A stretch of DNA of 21,744 nt from an uncultured Anaerovibrio sp. (GCA_902785445.1 CACZYN010000036.1:1-21744); one strand, 5' to 3'; shown: positions 1-6,761, counted from the first letter of the stretch. The notes: generated by a model from the letters alone, not told the origin. Program-made: numbers and translations.

Positions 1-557
1 TCTACAGCCAGTTTACCGCCCACAAGCTGATTTTCCATCTCGGTGGAAGGCAGCGGCGGAAGTTCGAAGTGGCTAAGGGTATGACTGCCCATATAAATGT
101 TGTTTTCACTCATTTCATATACCTGAGGCCAGGTCAGGTAGTTGTCAAAGCGATCCATATAATCTGATACCAAAAAAATGGTGGCCTTCATATTATATTC
201 TTTCAGCACCGGATAGGCATAAACATAGTTGTCTTCATAGCCATCATCAAAGGTGATGAGGATTGGCTTTTCAGGCAAGGGCGTTTTATTTACCAGGAAA
301 TCGTGGAGATCATCAGGGGAAATGGTAGTATAGCCGTTGTCATGGAGATATTTCATTTGAGCGGCAAAATCCTTCGCAGGTACGGTCAATGGACCATTTT
401 CAACGGAATTAACCTGATGATAATTGATGACCGGTATACCACGACTGCTTTCCCGAATAGACCACAGGACTATAACCAAGACCAGAGTTAAGAGCAAATA
501 TAATGTAAGAAGAAGTTTATTTTTTAAATCTAAATTTGAATGTGTACTCAATGGCAT
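1..557 (-). CDS. Membrane-anchored polysaccharide deacetylase (NodB domain), 3' part beyond the window
   Basis: Partial gene: 185 codons are visible from an ATG at 557 and the reading frame runs off the left edge. An AAGGGA ribosome site lies just upstream of the ATG. Residues 1-14 are polar with several lysines, residues 15-34 form one hydrophobic helix (signal anchor), and the rest should lie outside the membrane. The NodB fold begins with IPVINYHQV (41-49). Motif 1 is TFDDGYEDN (102-110), whose two aspartates are the usual catalytic base and metal ligand. Motif 2 is SHTLSH (158-163), with His159 and His163 as metal ligands. Such enzymes remove acetyl groups from cell-wall or exopolysaccharide N-acetylglucosamine (PgaB/IcaB/PgdA class); the exact substrate cannot be read here. 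It is transcribed away from map, so 558-768 is a divergent intergenic region. Confidence 0.9.
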   Translation of the reverse strand, partial: MPLSTHSNLDLKNKLLLTLYLLLTLVLVIVLWSIRESSRGIPVINYHQVNSVENGPLTVPAKDFAAQMKYLHDNGYTTISPDDLHDFLVNKTPLPEKPILITFDDGYEDNYVYAYPVLKEYNMKATIFLVSDYMDRFDNYLTWPQVYEMSENNIYMGSHTLSHFELPPLPSTEMENQLVGGKLAV

Positions 558-576
558 TAGATGTTCCCTTCATATA

Positions 577-585
577 TGATATAAT
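577..585 (+). promoter_or_regulatory. Candidate extended -10 promoter for map
   Basis: A perfect TATAAT at 580-585 is preceded by TG at 577-578 (TGnTATAAT, an extended -10). No good -35 box is found 16-18 bp upstream. Transcription would begin near 592, giving a leader of about 175 nt before map. The region is AT-rich and divergent, so the element could be fortuitous. Confidence 0.4.
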
Positions 586-686
586 AGCTAAAAATTATTC
601 TAATACCCGTCCAAAGGTATGTCAAATAAAAAACTTGCAACAAAGGGGGACTGTGATAAAATAGTGGGTAGGCTTTAGAATAAATC

Positions 687-722
687 AACCCCCACCTTCT
701 GTGGTTACCCCAAAAGGGAAGC
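687..722 (+). repeat. Possible degenerate relative of the intergenic repeat family
   Basis: The stretch begins AACC and ends CCCCAAAAGGGAAGC, like the two clear repeats at 2500-2574 and 4610-4685, and carries a small CCAC/GTGG hairpin. The middle differs, so kinship is only suggested. It lies in the leader of map. Confidence 0.25.
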
Positions 723-768
723 AAGCAGGTGGAAATGGGCAGATTACGGAAAGGAAGCATAATTGTTT

Positions 769-1644
769 ATGAATAGAAATGATCCCTGCTGGTGTGGCAG
801 TGGCATAAAGTATAAGAAATGTCATTTGGAATTTGATGAGCGGATAGACAGCATTAAATATGATGTGTTTAAGTCCCAGCAAAAACCGCCTCACCATATT
901 ATTAAGACTCCGGCGGATATTGAGGGGATTAAGAAAAGCGGCGTGGTAAATGATGCTGCCTTGGATTTGGCCGGTAGCATGATTGAAGTGGGACAGAATA
1001 CGGCGGCCATTGATGACGCCGTGCGGGAGTTCATTGAGAGCAAGGGTGGCATACCTGCCTGCCTGAATTATGAGGGCTTCCCTAAGAGTATTTGCATATC
1101 CATTAATAACGTGGTTTGTCATGGTATTCCTTCCAAGAAGACTATTCTTCAGGAAGGGGATATTGTCAATGTGGATATTACCACCATACTGGATGGCTAT
1201 TATGCAGATGCGTCCCGGATGTATATTGTGGGAGGCAAAACATCCCCAGAGGCAGAGAAGCTGGTGCGGGTGGCCAAGGAATGTATGGAGCTGGGCATTG
1301 AGGCGGTAAAGCCTTGGGGCTGGCTTGGTGACGTGGGAGCCGCAGTTAACGCCCATGCCAAAGCCAATGGATATTCTGTGGTTACGGAATTGGGTGGTCA
1401 CGGCGTAGGCAAGGATTTCCATGAGGAGCCATTTGTGCCTCATGTGGGACGGCCAGAGACTGGGATGCTGCTGGTGCCGGGCATGGTGTTTACGGTGGAG
1501 CCCATGATAAATGCGGGCCGTTATAAGGTTACCGTGGACAAGAAGGATGGGTGGACGGTGCGGACCAAGGATGGGTCTTTGTCGGCCCAGTGGGAGAAGA
1601 CTATATTAGTCACCGAAACTGGGACTGAGGTATTGTCCAGCTAA
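769..1644 (+). CDS. map: Type I methionine aminopeptidase with N-terminal SEC-C zinc motif
   Basis: Removes the initiator methionine from nascent proteins in the cytosol. From ATG 769 the protein has 291 residues. Residues 7-19 hold the SEC-C pattern CxC...CH (Cys7, Cys9, Cys18, His19), a zinc-binding tail seen on many Firmicutes enzymes. The pita-bread catalytic domain follows, with the five metal ligands in correct spacing: Asp136, Asp147, His211, Glu244 and Glu276; His118 matches the substrate-contacting histidine of the E. coli enzyme. A TTG at 763 is in frame and gives two extra residues; the AAGGAAG site (751-757) could serve either, but ATG and the family N-terminus (MNRNDPCWCGSG) favour 769. 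It is the first gene of the map-aroH-ridA run, and its location outside the secY-adk cluster is worth noting because map often lies next to adk. Confidence 0.95.
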   Translation: MNRNDPCWCGSGIKYKKCHLEFDERIDSIKYDVFKSQQKPPHHIIKTPADIEGIKKSGVVNDAALDLAGSMIEVGQNTAAIDDAVREFIESKGGIPACLNYEGFPKSICISINNVVCHGIPSKKTILQEGDIVNVDITTILDGYYADASRMYIVGGKTSPEAEKLVRVAKECMELGIEAVKPWGWLGDVGAAVNAHAKANGYSVVTELGGHGVGKDFHEEPFVPHVGRPETGMLLVPGMVFTVEPMINAGRYKVTVDKKDGWTVRTKDGSLSAQWEKTILVTETGTEVLSS

Positions 1645-1723
1645 AAGGGTACAGCAAAAGACTGGGGGAACCGTTTTCGGCTTCATCGCTGCGTCTGTGG
1701 CTGATATTATAGGAGGAATTGAT

Positions 1724-2086
1724 TTGCGGGGATTACGGGGAGCTACTACGGTAGAGGAGAATACGGCAGAGGCAATCTGGGCGGCTACACAGGAAGTTGT
1801 TCGGGAGATGCTTTTGCAGAACGATATAGATACTGAGGATATCGGGGCGGCGATTTTTAGCGCCACTGAGGATATTACCGCGGCTTTTCCGGCCTCGGGT
1901 GCCCGGAAGTTGCCGGGATTTGATATGGTACCTCTTTTTGATACCAGGCAGATTGCCGTGGAGGGAGCCATGGAAAGGTGTATAAGGGTTCTGCTGCTGG
2001 TGGATACACCTTTAAAGCAGCGGGACATTAAGCATGTGTTTTTAGGAAGGGCAGCTAATTTGCGGCCGGACTTGAAGGATAAGTAA
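1724..2086 (+). CDS. aroH: Chorismate mutase, AroH (trimeric) class
   Basis: Converts chorismate to prephenate, the branch step to phenylalanine and tyrosine. The TTG at 1724 is chosen because AGGAGG (1711-1716) sits 7 nt before it and the family N-terminus (xRGxRGATTVE) begins there; an upstream GTG at 1697 would place that ribosome site inside the gene. The 120 residues align without gaps to B. subtilis AroH as I remember it. Conserved active-site residues are Arg5 (Arg7 in B. subtilis), Phe55 (57), Arg61 (63), Arg88 (90) and Arg in LRPDL (116). Odd points: the catalytic Glu78 position is Gln76, the Cys75 position is Asp73, and the Tyr108 position is Phe. The carboxylate therefore seems moved by three residues. 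Identity as AroH is secure; full activity is inferred. Confidence 0.93.
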   Translation: MRGLRGATTVEENTAEAIWAATQEVVREMLLQNDIDTEDIGAAIFSATEDITAAFPASGARKLPGFDMVPLFDTRQIAVEGAMERCIRVLLLVDTPLKQRDIKHVFLGRAANLRPDLKDK

Positions 2087-2115
2087 GGAAGGCTTATACA
2101 AAGGAGGAAGATAGT

Positions 2116-2496
2116 ATGAATGAGATTATTGCTACTACTAATGCCCCAGGGGCCATTGGTCCATATTCCCAGGGAGTAAAGACTGCTGGGGGAATATTGT
2201 TTGTATCTGGCCAGATACCATTGGTTCCAGCTACTGGTGCCGTTGTGAAAGGCGGCATCGTGGAGCAGACCACACAGGTTTTGGAAAACCTCAAGGCAAT
2301 TGTTACTGCGGCTGGCTACAGCCTTTCTGATGTGGTGAAGACCACTGTTTATATTACTGATATGGGAAATTTCGGTCAGGTAAATGAAATTTATGGTAAG
2401 TATTTCACAGAAAATTGTCCAGCTCGGGTTTGCGTGGAAGTAAGCAAGCTGCCGAAGGACGTTTTGGTTGAAATAGATGTAATTGCTTCCAAGTAA
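2116..2496 (+). CDS. ridA: RidA family 2-iminobutanoate/2-iminopropanoate deaminase
   Basis: Hydrolyses reactive enamine/imine intermediates released by PLP enzymes such as threonine dehydratase, protecting other PLP enzymes. The 126 residues match the usual family length. Visible markers are GPYSQG (15-20, with Tyr17), the SGQIPL strand (31-36), PARVCVEV (102-109) with the imine-carboxylate binding Arg104 and Cys106, and the C-terminal VEIDVIA with Glu119. The ribosome site AAGGAGG lies just before the ATG, 29 nt after the aroH stop, so the gene is probably cotranscribed with map and aroH. A structured repeat starts four bases after its stop. Confidence 0.96.
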   Translation: MNEIIATTNAPGAIGPYSQGVKTAGGILFVSGQIPLVPATGAVVKGGIVEQTTQVLENLKAIVTAAGYSLSDVVKTTVYITDMGNFGQVNEIYGKYFTENCPARVCVEVSKLPKDVLVEIDVIASK

Positions 2497-2499
2497 TGG

Positions 2500-2574
2500 A
2501 ACCTCATCCGCTAACTATGTTGGTACCGACGGCGAAGCCTAGTACCCGAAGGGTGCTTCCCCAAAGAGGAAGGC
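2500..2574 (+). repeat. Structured intergenic repeat, copy A
   Basis: Starts AACCTCATCC, then 11 variable bases, then a 54-base core (2521-2574) that matches 51 of 54 bases of copy B at 4632-4685. The core holds three adjacent stem-loops: GGC-GAA-GCC, ACCC-GAA-GGGT and a CTTCC...GGAAG hairpin. It lies between ridA and tkt, directly behind the ridA stop. The lack of a T-run argues against a plain terminator. A mobile REP/MITE-like element or mRNA-stabilising structure is the best description. Confidence 0.8.
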
Positions 2575-2606
2575 TCATCTTGAGAATGTTTAAGGAGTGA
2601 ATTTTT

Positions 2607-4604
2607 TTGAGTAATGTTGAGAAAAATAGCGTTAATGCTATCCGCATACTGGCAGCGGAAATGATCCAGAAGGCCAAGTCCGGTCATCCAGGCTTACCAA
2701 TGGGGTGTGCACCAATAGCTTATGAGTTATGGGGCAAGCACATGAATCATAACGCCAAAAATCCAAAATGGGCCAATCGGGACAGATTTATCCTCTCGGC
2801 TGGTCATGGTTCGGCGATGCTTTATTCCCTGTTGCATCTCTTTGGCTATGGTCTTACCATGGATGATATAAAGAATTTCCGTCAGTTGGGCTCCCTTACT
2901 CCTGGTCATCCAGAATACGGTCACACCGTAGGTGTGGAAGCTACTACTGGCCCTTTGGGGGCTGGCATGGGCATGGCTGTTGGTATGGCTATGGCTGAGC
3001 GTCATTTGGCGGCAGAATTTAACAAGCCAGGCTATGAAGTGGTTGACCATTATACCTTTGCTTTGGGCGGCGACGGCTGTCTCATGGAAGGTATTTCCTC
3101 CGAGGCCTTCTCCTTGGCTGGAACTTTGGGATTGGGCAAGCTGATAATCATTTATGACAGCAACCAGATTTCCATTGAGGGCAGCACGGATATAGCTTTT
3201 ACTGAGGATATAATGCAGCGCATGGAAGCTTTTGGCTTCCAGACTATCGACGTTTTGGATGGCACAGATTGTGAGGCTATTGGCCTGGCTATCGAGGAAG
3301 CCAAGAAGGATACCACCCGTCCATCCTTTATTCGGGTACAGACGGAAATCGGTTATGGCTGTCCGGCTAAGCAGGGCAAGGCCAGTGCCCATGGTGAGCC
3401 TTTGGGTGAGGAAAATCTCCAGGCAACCAAGGAAACTCTCCAGTGGCCGGAAAGTGAAGCCTTCAAGGTTCCGGAGGAGGTCTATGCCAATTATAAGGAA
3501 TTGGCTGCTAAGGGGGAAAAAGCGGAAGAAGAGTGGAACAAGCTGTTTAATGACTATCGTTCCCAGTTCCCGGAGGAAGCTAAGCGCTGGGATGAGTTCC
3601 ATGCTCCAGTGGATGCGGAGGCACTCCTTAATAACGAAGATTTCTGGGCTAGAACAGACAAGCCAACGGCCAGCCGGGCTCTTTCCGGAAATCTCATTAA
3701 CAAGCTGAATGGTATTATGCCAAATCTTTTTGCCGGAAGTGCGGATTTGGCACCTTCCAACAAGACGGAAATGAAGGGCGCCGGTGACTTTAACAAGGAC
3801 AATTACGGCGGCAAAAATATTCATTTCGGCGTGCGGGAATTGGCTATGAGTGCCATTGCCAATGGTATTACCCTCCACGGCGGACTGCGTACTTTTGTGG
3901 GAACCTTCTTTGTATTCTCTGATTACTTAAAGCCAATGATTCGTTTGGCGGCTCTTATGGGCTTGCCAGTGACCTATGTCTTCACCCATGACAGTATCGG
4001 CGTAGGTGAGGATGGTCCTACCCATGAGCCAATCGAGCAGCTGGCTATGCTTAGAAGTATGCCTAATATCAATGTGTTCCGTCCGGCAGACGATATAGAA
4101 ACTGCCGCTGCCTGGTATACAGCTATTACCAGCAGCAAGACTCCTACGGCTTTGGTACTGACCCGTCAGAATTTGACTCCTCTGGCTGGCAGCAGCAAGG
4201 AGGCTTTAAAGGGTGGTTATGTGGTATCTGGCTCCACCAAGGAAACTCCTGATGGTATTTTTATTGCTACTGGCTCTGAGGTGGCATTGGCTGTTGAGGC
4301 TCAGGAAATCCTTAAGGGTGAGGGCCTGGATGTTCGGGTAGTATCCATGCCATGTATGGATCTTTTTGAGGCCCAGAGCGAGGAATATAAGGCTCAGGTT
4401 CTGCCAAAGAAGGTTCGGGCCAGAGTTGCTGTAGAGGCCGGCAAGGACTTCGGTTGGGGCAATTATGTGGGCCTTGACGGCGCCACTGTGTGCATGACTT
4501 CCTTTGGTGCTTCAGCACCGGCTGCCCAACTCTTTGAGAAGTTCGGTTTCACCAAGGAAAATGTGGCTGAAACCATGCGGAAGGTTATTGCCGGGCAGAA
4601 GTGA
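2607..4604 (+). CDS. tkt: Transketolase
   Basis: Thiamine-diphosphate enzyme of the non-oxidative pentose phosphate pathway; moves two-carbon units between sugar phosphates and supplies ribose-5-P and erythrose-4-P. At 665 residues it has the family's normal length. Visible: His27 in KSGHPG, His67, His101 in PGHPEYG, the cofactor/magnesium motif GDG at 155-157 with Asn186, His262, the catalytic Glu411 in HFGVRELAM, and DGPTHEP in the Pyr domain. The TTG start at 2607 has AAGGAG (2592-2597) 9 nt upstream and gives the expected N-terminus. It is flanked on both sides by copies of the same repeat. Erythrose-4-P is an aromatic precursor, so nearness to aroH may be meaningful, but a shared transcript is not proven. 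Confidence 0.97.
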   Translation: MSNVEKNSVNAIRILAAEMIQKAKSGHPGLPMGCAPIAYELWGKHMNHNAKNPKWANRDRFILSAGHGSAMLYSLLHLFGYGLTMDDIKNFRQLGSLTPGHPEYGHTVGVEATTGPLGAGMGMAVGMAMAERHLAAEFNKPGYEVVDHYTFALGGDGCLMEGISSEAFSLAGTLGLGKLIIIYDSNQISIEGSTDIAFTEDIMQRMEAFGFQTIDVLDGTDCEAIGLAIEEAKKDTTRPSFIRVQTEIGYGCPAKQGKASAHGEPLGEENLQATKETLQWPESEAFKVPEEVYANYKELAAKGEKAEEEWNKLFNDYRSQFPEEAKRWDEFHAPVDAEALLNNEDFWARTDKPTASRALSGNLINKLNGIMPNLFAGSADLAPSNKTEMKGAGDFNKDNYGGKNIHFGVRELAMSAIANGITLHGGLRTFVGTFFVFSDYLKPMIRLAALMGLPVTYVFTHDSIGVGEDGPTHEPIEQLAMLRSMPNINVFRPADDIETAAAWYTAITSSKTPTALVLTRQNLTPLAGSSKEALKGGYVVSGSTKETPDGIFIATGSEVALAVEAQEILKGEGLDVRVVSMPCMDLFEAQSEEYKAQVLPKKVRARVAVEAGKDFGWGNYVGLDGATVCMTSFGASAPAAQLFEKFGFTKENVAETMRKVIAGQK

Positions 4605-4609
4605 TCTGA

Positions 4610-4685
4610 AACCTCATCCTTTGGCCTGCACTGGCACCGACGGCGAAGCCTAGTACCCGAAGGGTGCTTCCCCAGAGGGGAAGGC
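4610..4685 (+). repeat. Structured intergenic repeat, copy B
   Basis: Second copy of the element at 2500-2574, in the same orientation and again just behind a stop codon (tkt, 5 bases earlier). The three stem-loops are GGC-GAA-GCC (4642-4650), ACCC-GAA-GGGT (4655-4665) and CTTCCCC-AGA-GGGGAAG (4667-4683). The last stem is perfect here and mismatched in copy A. Variable bases between the AACCTCATCC head and the core differ fully from copy A. Confidence 0.82.
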
Positions 4686-4723
4686 ACGAATAGAGAATTG
4701 GTGGTGCAGGTTGTATGTTTTTA

Positions 4724-4752
4724 TTGACATATGGCTGGAAAGAATATACAAT
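4724..4752 (+). promoter_or_regulatory. Sigma-A promoter of the ZTP riboswitch/transporter unit
   Basis: Perfect -35 TTGACA (4724-4729), 17 bp spacer and -10 TACAAT (4747-4752). Transcription should start near 4759, about 20 nt before the conserved riboswitch core. Confidence 0.88.
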
Positions 4753-4773
4753 TAGCTCGTTGAGAAGTGAATA

Positions 4774-4850
4774 GGTTTTTCGGTGCTGACGGATTAGTGG
4801 AGTTCACCACATGTGCCGGGAAATGTCAATAAGCCGACCGTCTGGGCAAG
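4774..4850 (+). ncRNA. ZTP (ZMP/ZTP, pfl motif) riboswitch aptamer
   Basis: The conserved elements of the pfl/ZTP class appear in order: a short P1 strand UUUC (4778-4781), GCUGACGG (4785-4792), a GUGG-AGUUCA-CCAC hairpin (4797-4810), CCGGGAAA (4816-4823) whose GAAA closes P1, a short linker, and the signature 3' domain GCCGACCGUCUGGGCA (4833-4848). These RNAs sense the purine intermediate ZMP or its triphosphate, which builds up when 10-formyl-tetrahydrofolate is scarce, and normally raise expression of one-carbon and purine genes. The 3' domain is also the 5' arm of the terminator at 4836-4873, so ligand binding should prevent termination. Assignment is from memory of the consensus, not a covariance search. 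Confidence 0.88.
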
Positions 4851-4873
4851 GATTTGTCCAGACGGTCTTTTTT
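4836..4873 (+). terminator. Riboswitch-controlled intrinsic terminator
   Basis: A 14 bp stem pairs 4836-4849 with 4854-4867 (one G-U pair) around a GGAT tetraloop, followed by six T (4868-4873). The left arm is the conserved 3' domain of the ZTP aptamer, the expected layout of an ON switch. It ends 45 nt before the transporter start codon. Confidence 0.92.
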
Positions 4874-4918
4874 ATCCTCTGGCAAATCCTTTGTTGTTGT
4901 ACAGAAAGGATGTTGTGT

Positions 4919-6130
4919 ATGCGAAATCGTTGGCTTATTGCCCTGGCTGCTATTGGGATTCACATATCCATTGGCAGCGTGTACGCCTGGAGCGTATTGA
5001 CCAAACCTATTATGAATGAAATGGGGATTACCCTGAAGGAAACCACCTGGACCTTTTCCCTGGCTATTTTGTTTTTGGGGTTATCCGCCGGTTTTTTGGG
5101 CAGCTTTGTGGAAAAGATGGGCCCTAAGAAAAGCGGTTTGTTGGCCACCTTGTTTTTTGGCACTGGGATGCTGGGCACAGCCTGGGCTATTGAGGAAAGC
5201 AGCCTGACTATGCTGTATCTCTTTTACGGATTTATCGGTGGTATCGGACTGGGGATCGGTTATATAACTCCTGTATCCACTTTAGTGAAGTATTTCCCTA
5301 ATCATCGGGGCTTTGCCACGGGATTGGCCATTATGGGCTTTGGCTTTGCAGCGCTGGTAGCTGGCCCGGTTATGCAGTATCTTACCGGGGAATATGGCCT
5401 CGTGAATAATTTTCTGATTTTGGGTACGGTGTATATCATTATCATGAGTATGTCGGCCCTCTATTTAAAACCACCGGTGGCTAAAAAGAATGATAATATA
5501 ATAGAAGGAAACTGTCAGGGAGTTACAGCTAATGAAGCCGTCAAAACGTGGCAGTTCTCCGCTTTGTGGTGGATTTTCTTTGTAAATATTACCTGTGGTA
5601 TTGGTCTGTTATCAGTGGCGTCACCTATGGCTCAGGAAGTGGTGGGAATGGATGCCGCAGCCGCCGCTTCCATGGTGGGGATCATCGGCCTGTTAAATGG
5701 TGCCGGACGGATTTTTTGGTCCACGGTGTCTGATTACATTGGCCGGGGCATGACCTATATTTTATTTTTCCTTATTGAAATTGCAGCATTTTATCATCTG
5801 GCCAATACAGTTGATGCTATGGTATTTCAGCTTCTTATTTTGCTTATCATCAGCTGCTATGGCGGAGGTTTTTCCTGTATGCCGGCCTATCTGTCCGATC
5901 TCTTTGGTACCAAGCAGCTTAGTGCCATTCATGGACGCATACTGACTGCCTGGGGATTGGCGGGAATAGCCGGTCCGTCTATAATAGCGGTATTTAGGGA
6001 GAATACCAGTGGCTATGATTATACCCTGTATTTCTTCGCTGGTTGCTTCATAATTAACTTTCTTATAGCGGTGGCCTTGAAGGCTTACGGCAGAAGTAAG
6101 CGGGCAGCAGCCATTTTACACGTTCGTTGA
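4919..6130 (+). CDS. MFS transporter, oxalate/formate antiporter (OFA) family-like
   Basis: Predicted 12-helix integral membrane carrier of 403 residues. OFA-type features are the first helix RWLIALAAIGIHISIGSVYAW, the GPKKSG loop between helices 2 and 3, a glycine-rich helix 4 (GGIGLGIGYITP) followed by VKYFPNHRGFATG, and in the second half GAGRIFWSTVSDYIGR. The family exchanges small carboxylates such as oxalate and formate; the substrate here is not proven. ATG 4919 is chosen because AGAAAGGA lies 8 nt upstream; longer in-frame extensions to 4811 run through the riboswitch and terminator and are not credible. Control by a ZTP riboswitch suggests a substrate that feeds one-carbon metabolism, formate being the simplest guess. 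Closed by a terminator at 6151. Confidence 0.87.
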   Translation: MRNRWLIALAAIGIHISIGSVYAWSVLTKPIMNEMGITLKETTWTFSLAILFLGLSAGFLGSFVEKMGPKKSGLLATLFFGTGMLGTAWAIEESSLTMLYLFYGFIGGIGLGIGYITPVSTLVKYFPNHRGFATGLAIMGFGFAALVAGPVMQYLTGEYGLVNNFLILGTVYIIIMSMSALYLKPPVAKKNDNIIEGNCQGVTANEAVKTWQFSALWWIFFVNITCGIGLLSVASPMAQEVVGMDAAAAASMVGIIGLLNGAGRIFWSTVSDYIGRGMTYILFFLIEIAAFYHLANTVDAMVFQLLILLIISCYGGGFSCMPAYLSDLFGTKQLSAIHGRILTAWGLAGIAGPSIIAVFRENTSGYDYTLYFFAGCFIINFLIAVALKAYGRSKRAAAILHVR

Positions 6131-6150
6131 GCAAAATATGTTCTTTAGTA

Positions 6151-6189
6151 AACTGGGAGAGAATGAAGGAAAATTTTCTCCCAGTTTTT
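6151..6189 (+). terminator. Intrinsic terminator after the MFS gene
   Basis: AACTGGGAGA (6151-6160) pairs perfectly with TCTCCCAGTT (6177-6186), extendable inward to 13 bp with one G-U pair, and is followed by a run of T to 6189. It begins 20 nt after the transporter stop and separates this unit from the str operon. Confidence 0.88.
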
Positions 6190-6415
6190 GTATGGAAAAA
6201 AATACATAAAAAAACAAAAAAATTTTAGTAACTATATTTGAAAAAATGTGCAAAAAAAGTTGAAAATAAGTCAAAAATGAGTATGTTTTGGGTAAGTGTT
6301 CCAGAAAAAACAAGGCGTGTTCATATATTATACACAAATGTCCACAATATAAAACAGGGATGTAACTTATGACACACCAGGTTGCGTGTACAATAAAAAT
6401 GTTGAAAAATAAGTG
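6190..6415. other. AT-rich spacer with phased A-tracts upstream of the str promoter
   Basis: No credible gene. Runs of 4-7 A are centred near 6199, 6211, 6219, 6243, 6255, 6264 and 6275; the last four are spaced about 10-11 bp, one helical turn, which predicts intrinsic bending. The rest (6280-6415) is AT-rich without a clear second promoter. May hold an upstream activating or nucleoid-protein binding region. Confidence 0.5.
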
Positions 6416-6444
6416 TTGACATTGAATTTAGTGGGTGATAATAT
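6416..6444 (+). promoter_or_regulatory. Sigma-A promoter of the rplGB-str operon
   Basis: Perfect -35 TTGACA (6416-6421), 17 bp spacer and -10 TAATAT (6439-6444) preceded by TG at 6436-6437 (extended -10). The start point should be near 6451, giving a short leader of about 43 nt before the L7Ae-family gene. Confidence 0.87.
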
Positions 6445-6493
6445 ATCACTGTGTCAATTTTAGAGGTTTATCTAAACGACAGGAGTGAAGTGT

Positions 6494-6739
6494 ATGTCCC
6501 TTGAAGATTTGAAAAAGGCCCAAAAGGTTATCGGGTTGAAACAGGTAACCAAAGCCATCAATCGCGACCAGGTGACATGCGTTTTCCTCGGCGCTGATGC
6601 TGACAGCAAGGTGACCGACCCTATAAAGGACCTGTGTAGAGAAAAGGACATAGCCATTGAGGCTGAAAACACCATGGCGGAGCTGGGCAAGGCCGCGGGT
6701 ATCGGTGTAAAGGCTGCAGCAGTGGCTGTGCTGAAATAG
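6494..6739 (+). CDS. rplGB: L7Ae/L30e family ribosomal (K-turn binding) protein
   Basis: 81-residue protein of the L7Ae/L30e/YbxF family. Homologues bind kink-turn RNA motifs and associate with ribosomes. Typical family segments are GLKQVTKAI (residues 14-22), a central CVFLGADADSKVTDPI stretch and the C-terminal AELGKAAGIGVKAAAVAVL. The ATG at 6494 follows AGGAG (6481-6485) by 8 nt; an upstream in-frame GTG at 6485 overlaps that site and is rejected. In Bacillus this gene (ybxF) lies between rpoC and rpsL; here it has its own promoter and no rpoC is present upstream. First gene of the str operon transcript. Confidence 0.9.
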   Translation: MSLEDLKKAQKVIGLKQVTKAINRDQVTCVFLGADADSKVTDPIKDLCREKDIAIEAENTMAELGKAAGIGVKAAAVAVLK

Positions 6740-6761
6740 ACACAACAGTTGTTAAAAAGTT

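Noticed and set aside
558..650. Promoter for the polysaccharide deacetylase on the minus strand
   Set aside because: A TATTAT-like -10 is visible, but no -35 at proper spacing; not strong enough to list.
4811..4918. Upstream extension of the MFS transporter frame to an ATG at 4811
   Set aside because: It would run through the ZTP aptamer and terminator, and the added residues resemble no transporter. ATG 4919 has a ribosome site.
6742..6752. ACAAC-A-GTTGT palindrome just after rplGB
   Set aside because: Only one central base, too tight for an RNA hairpin, and too short to call an operator alone.
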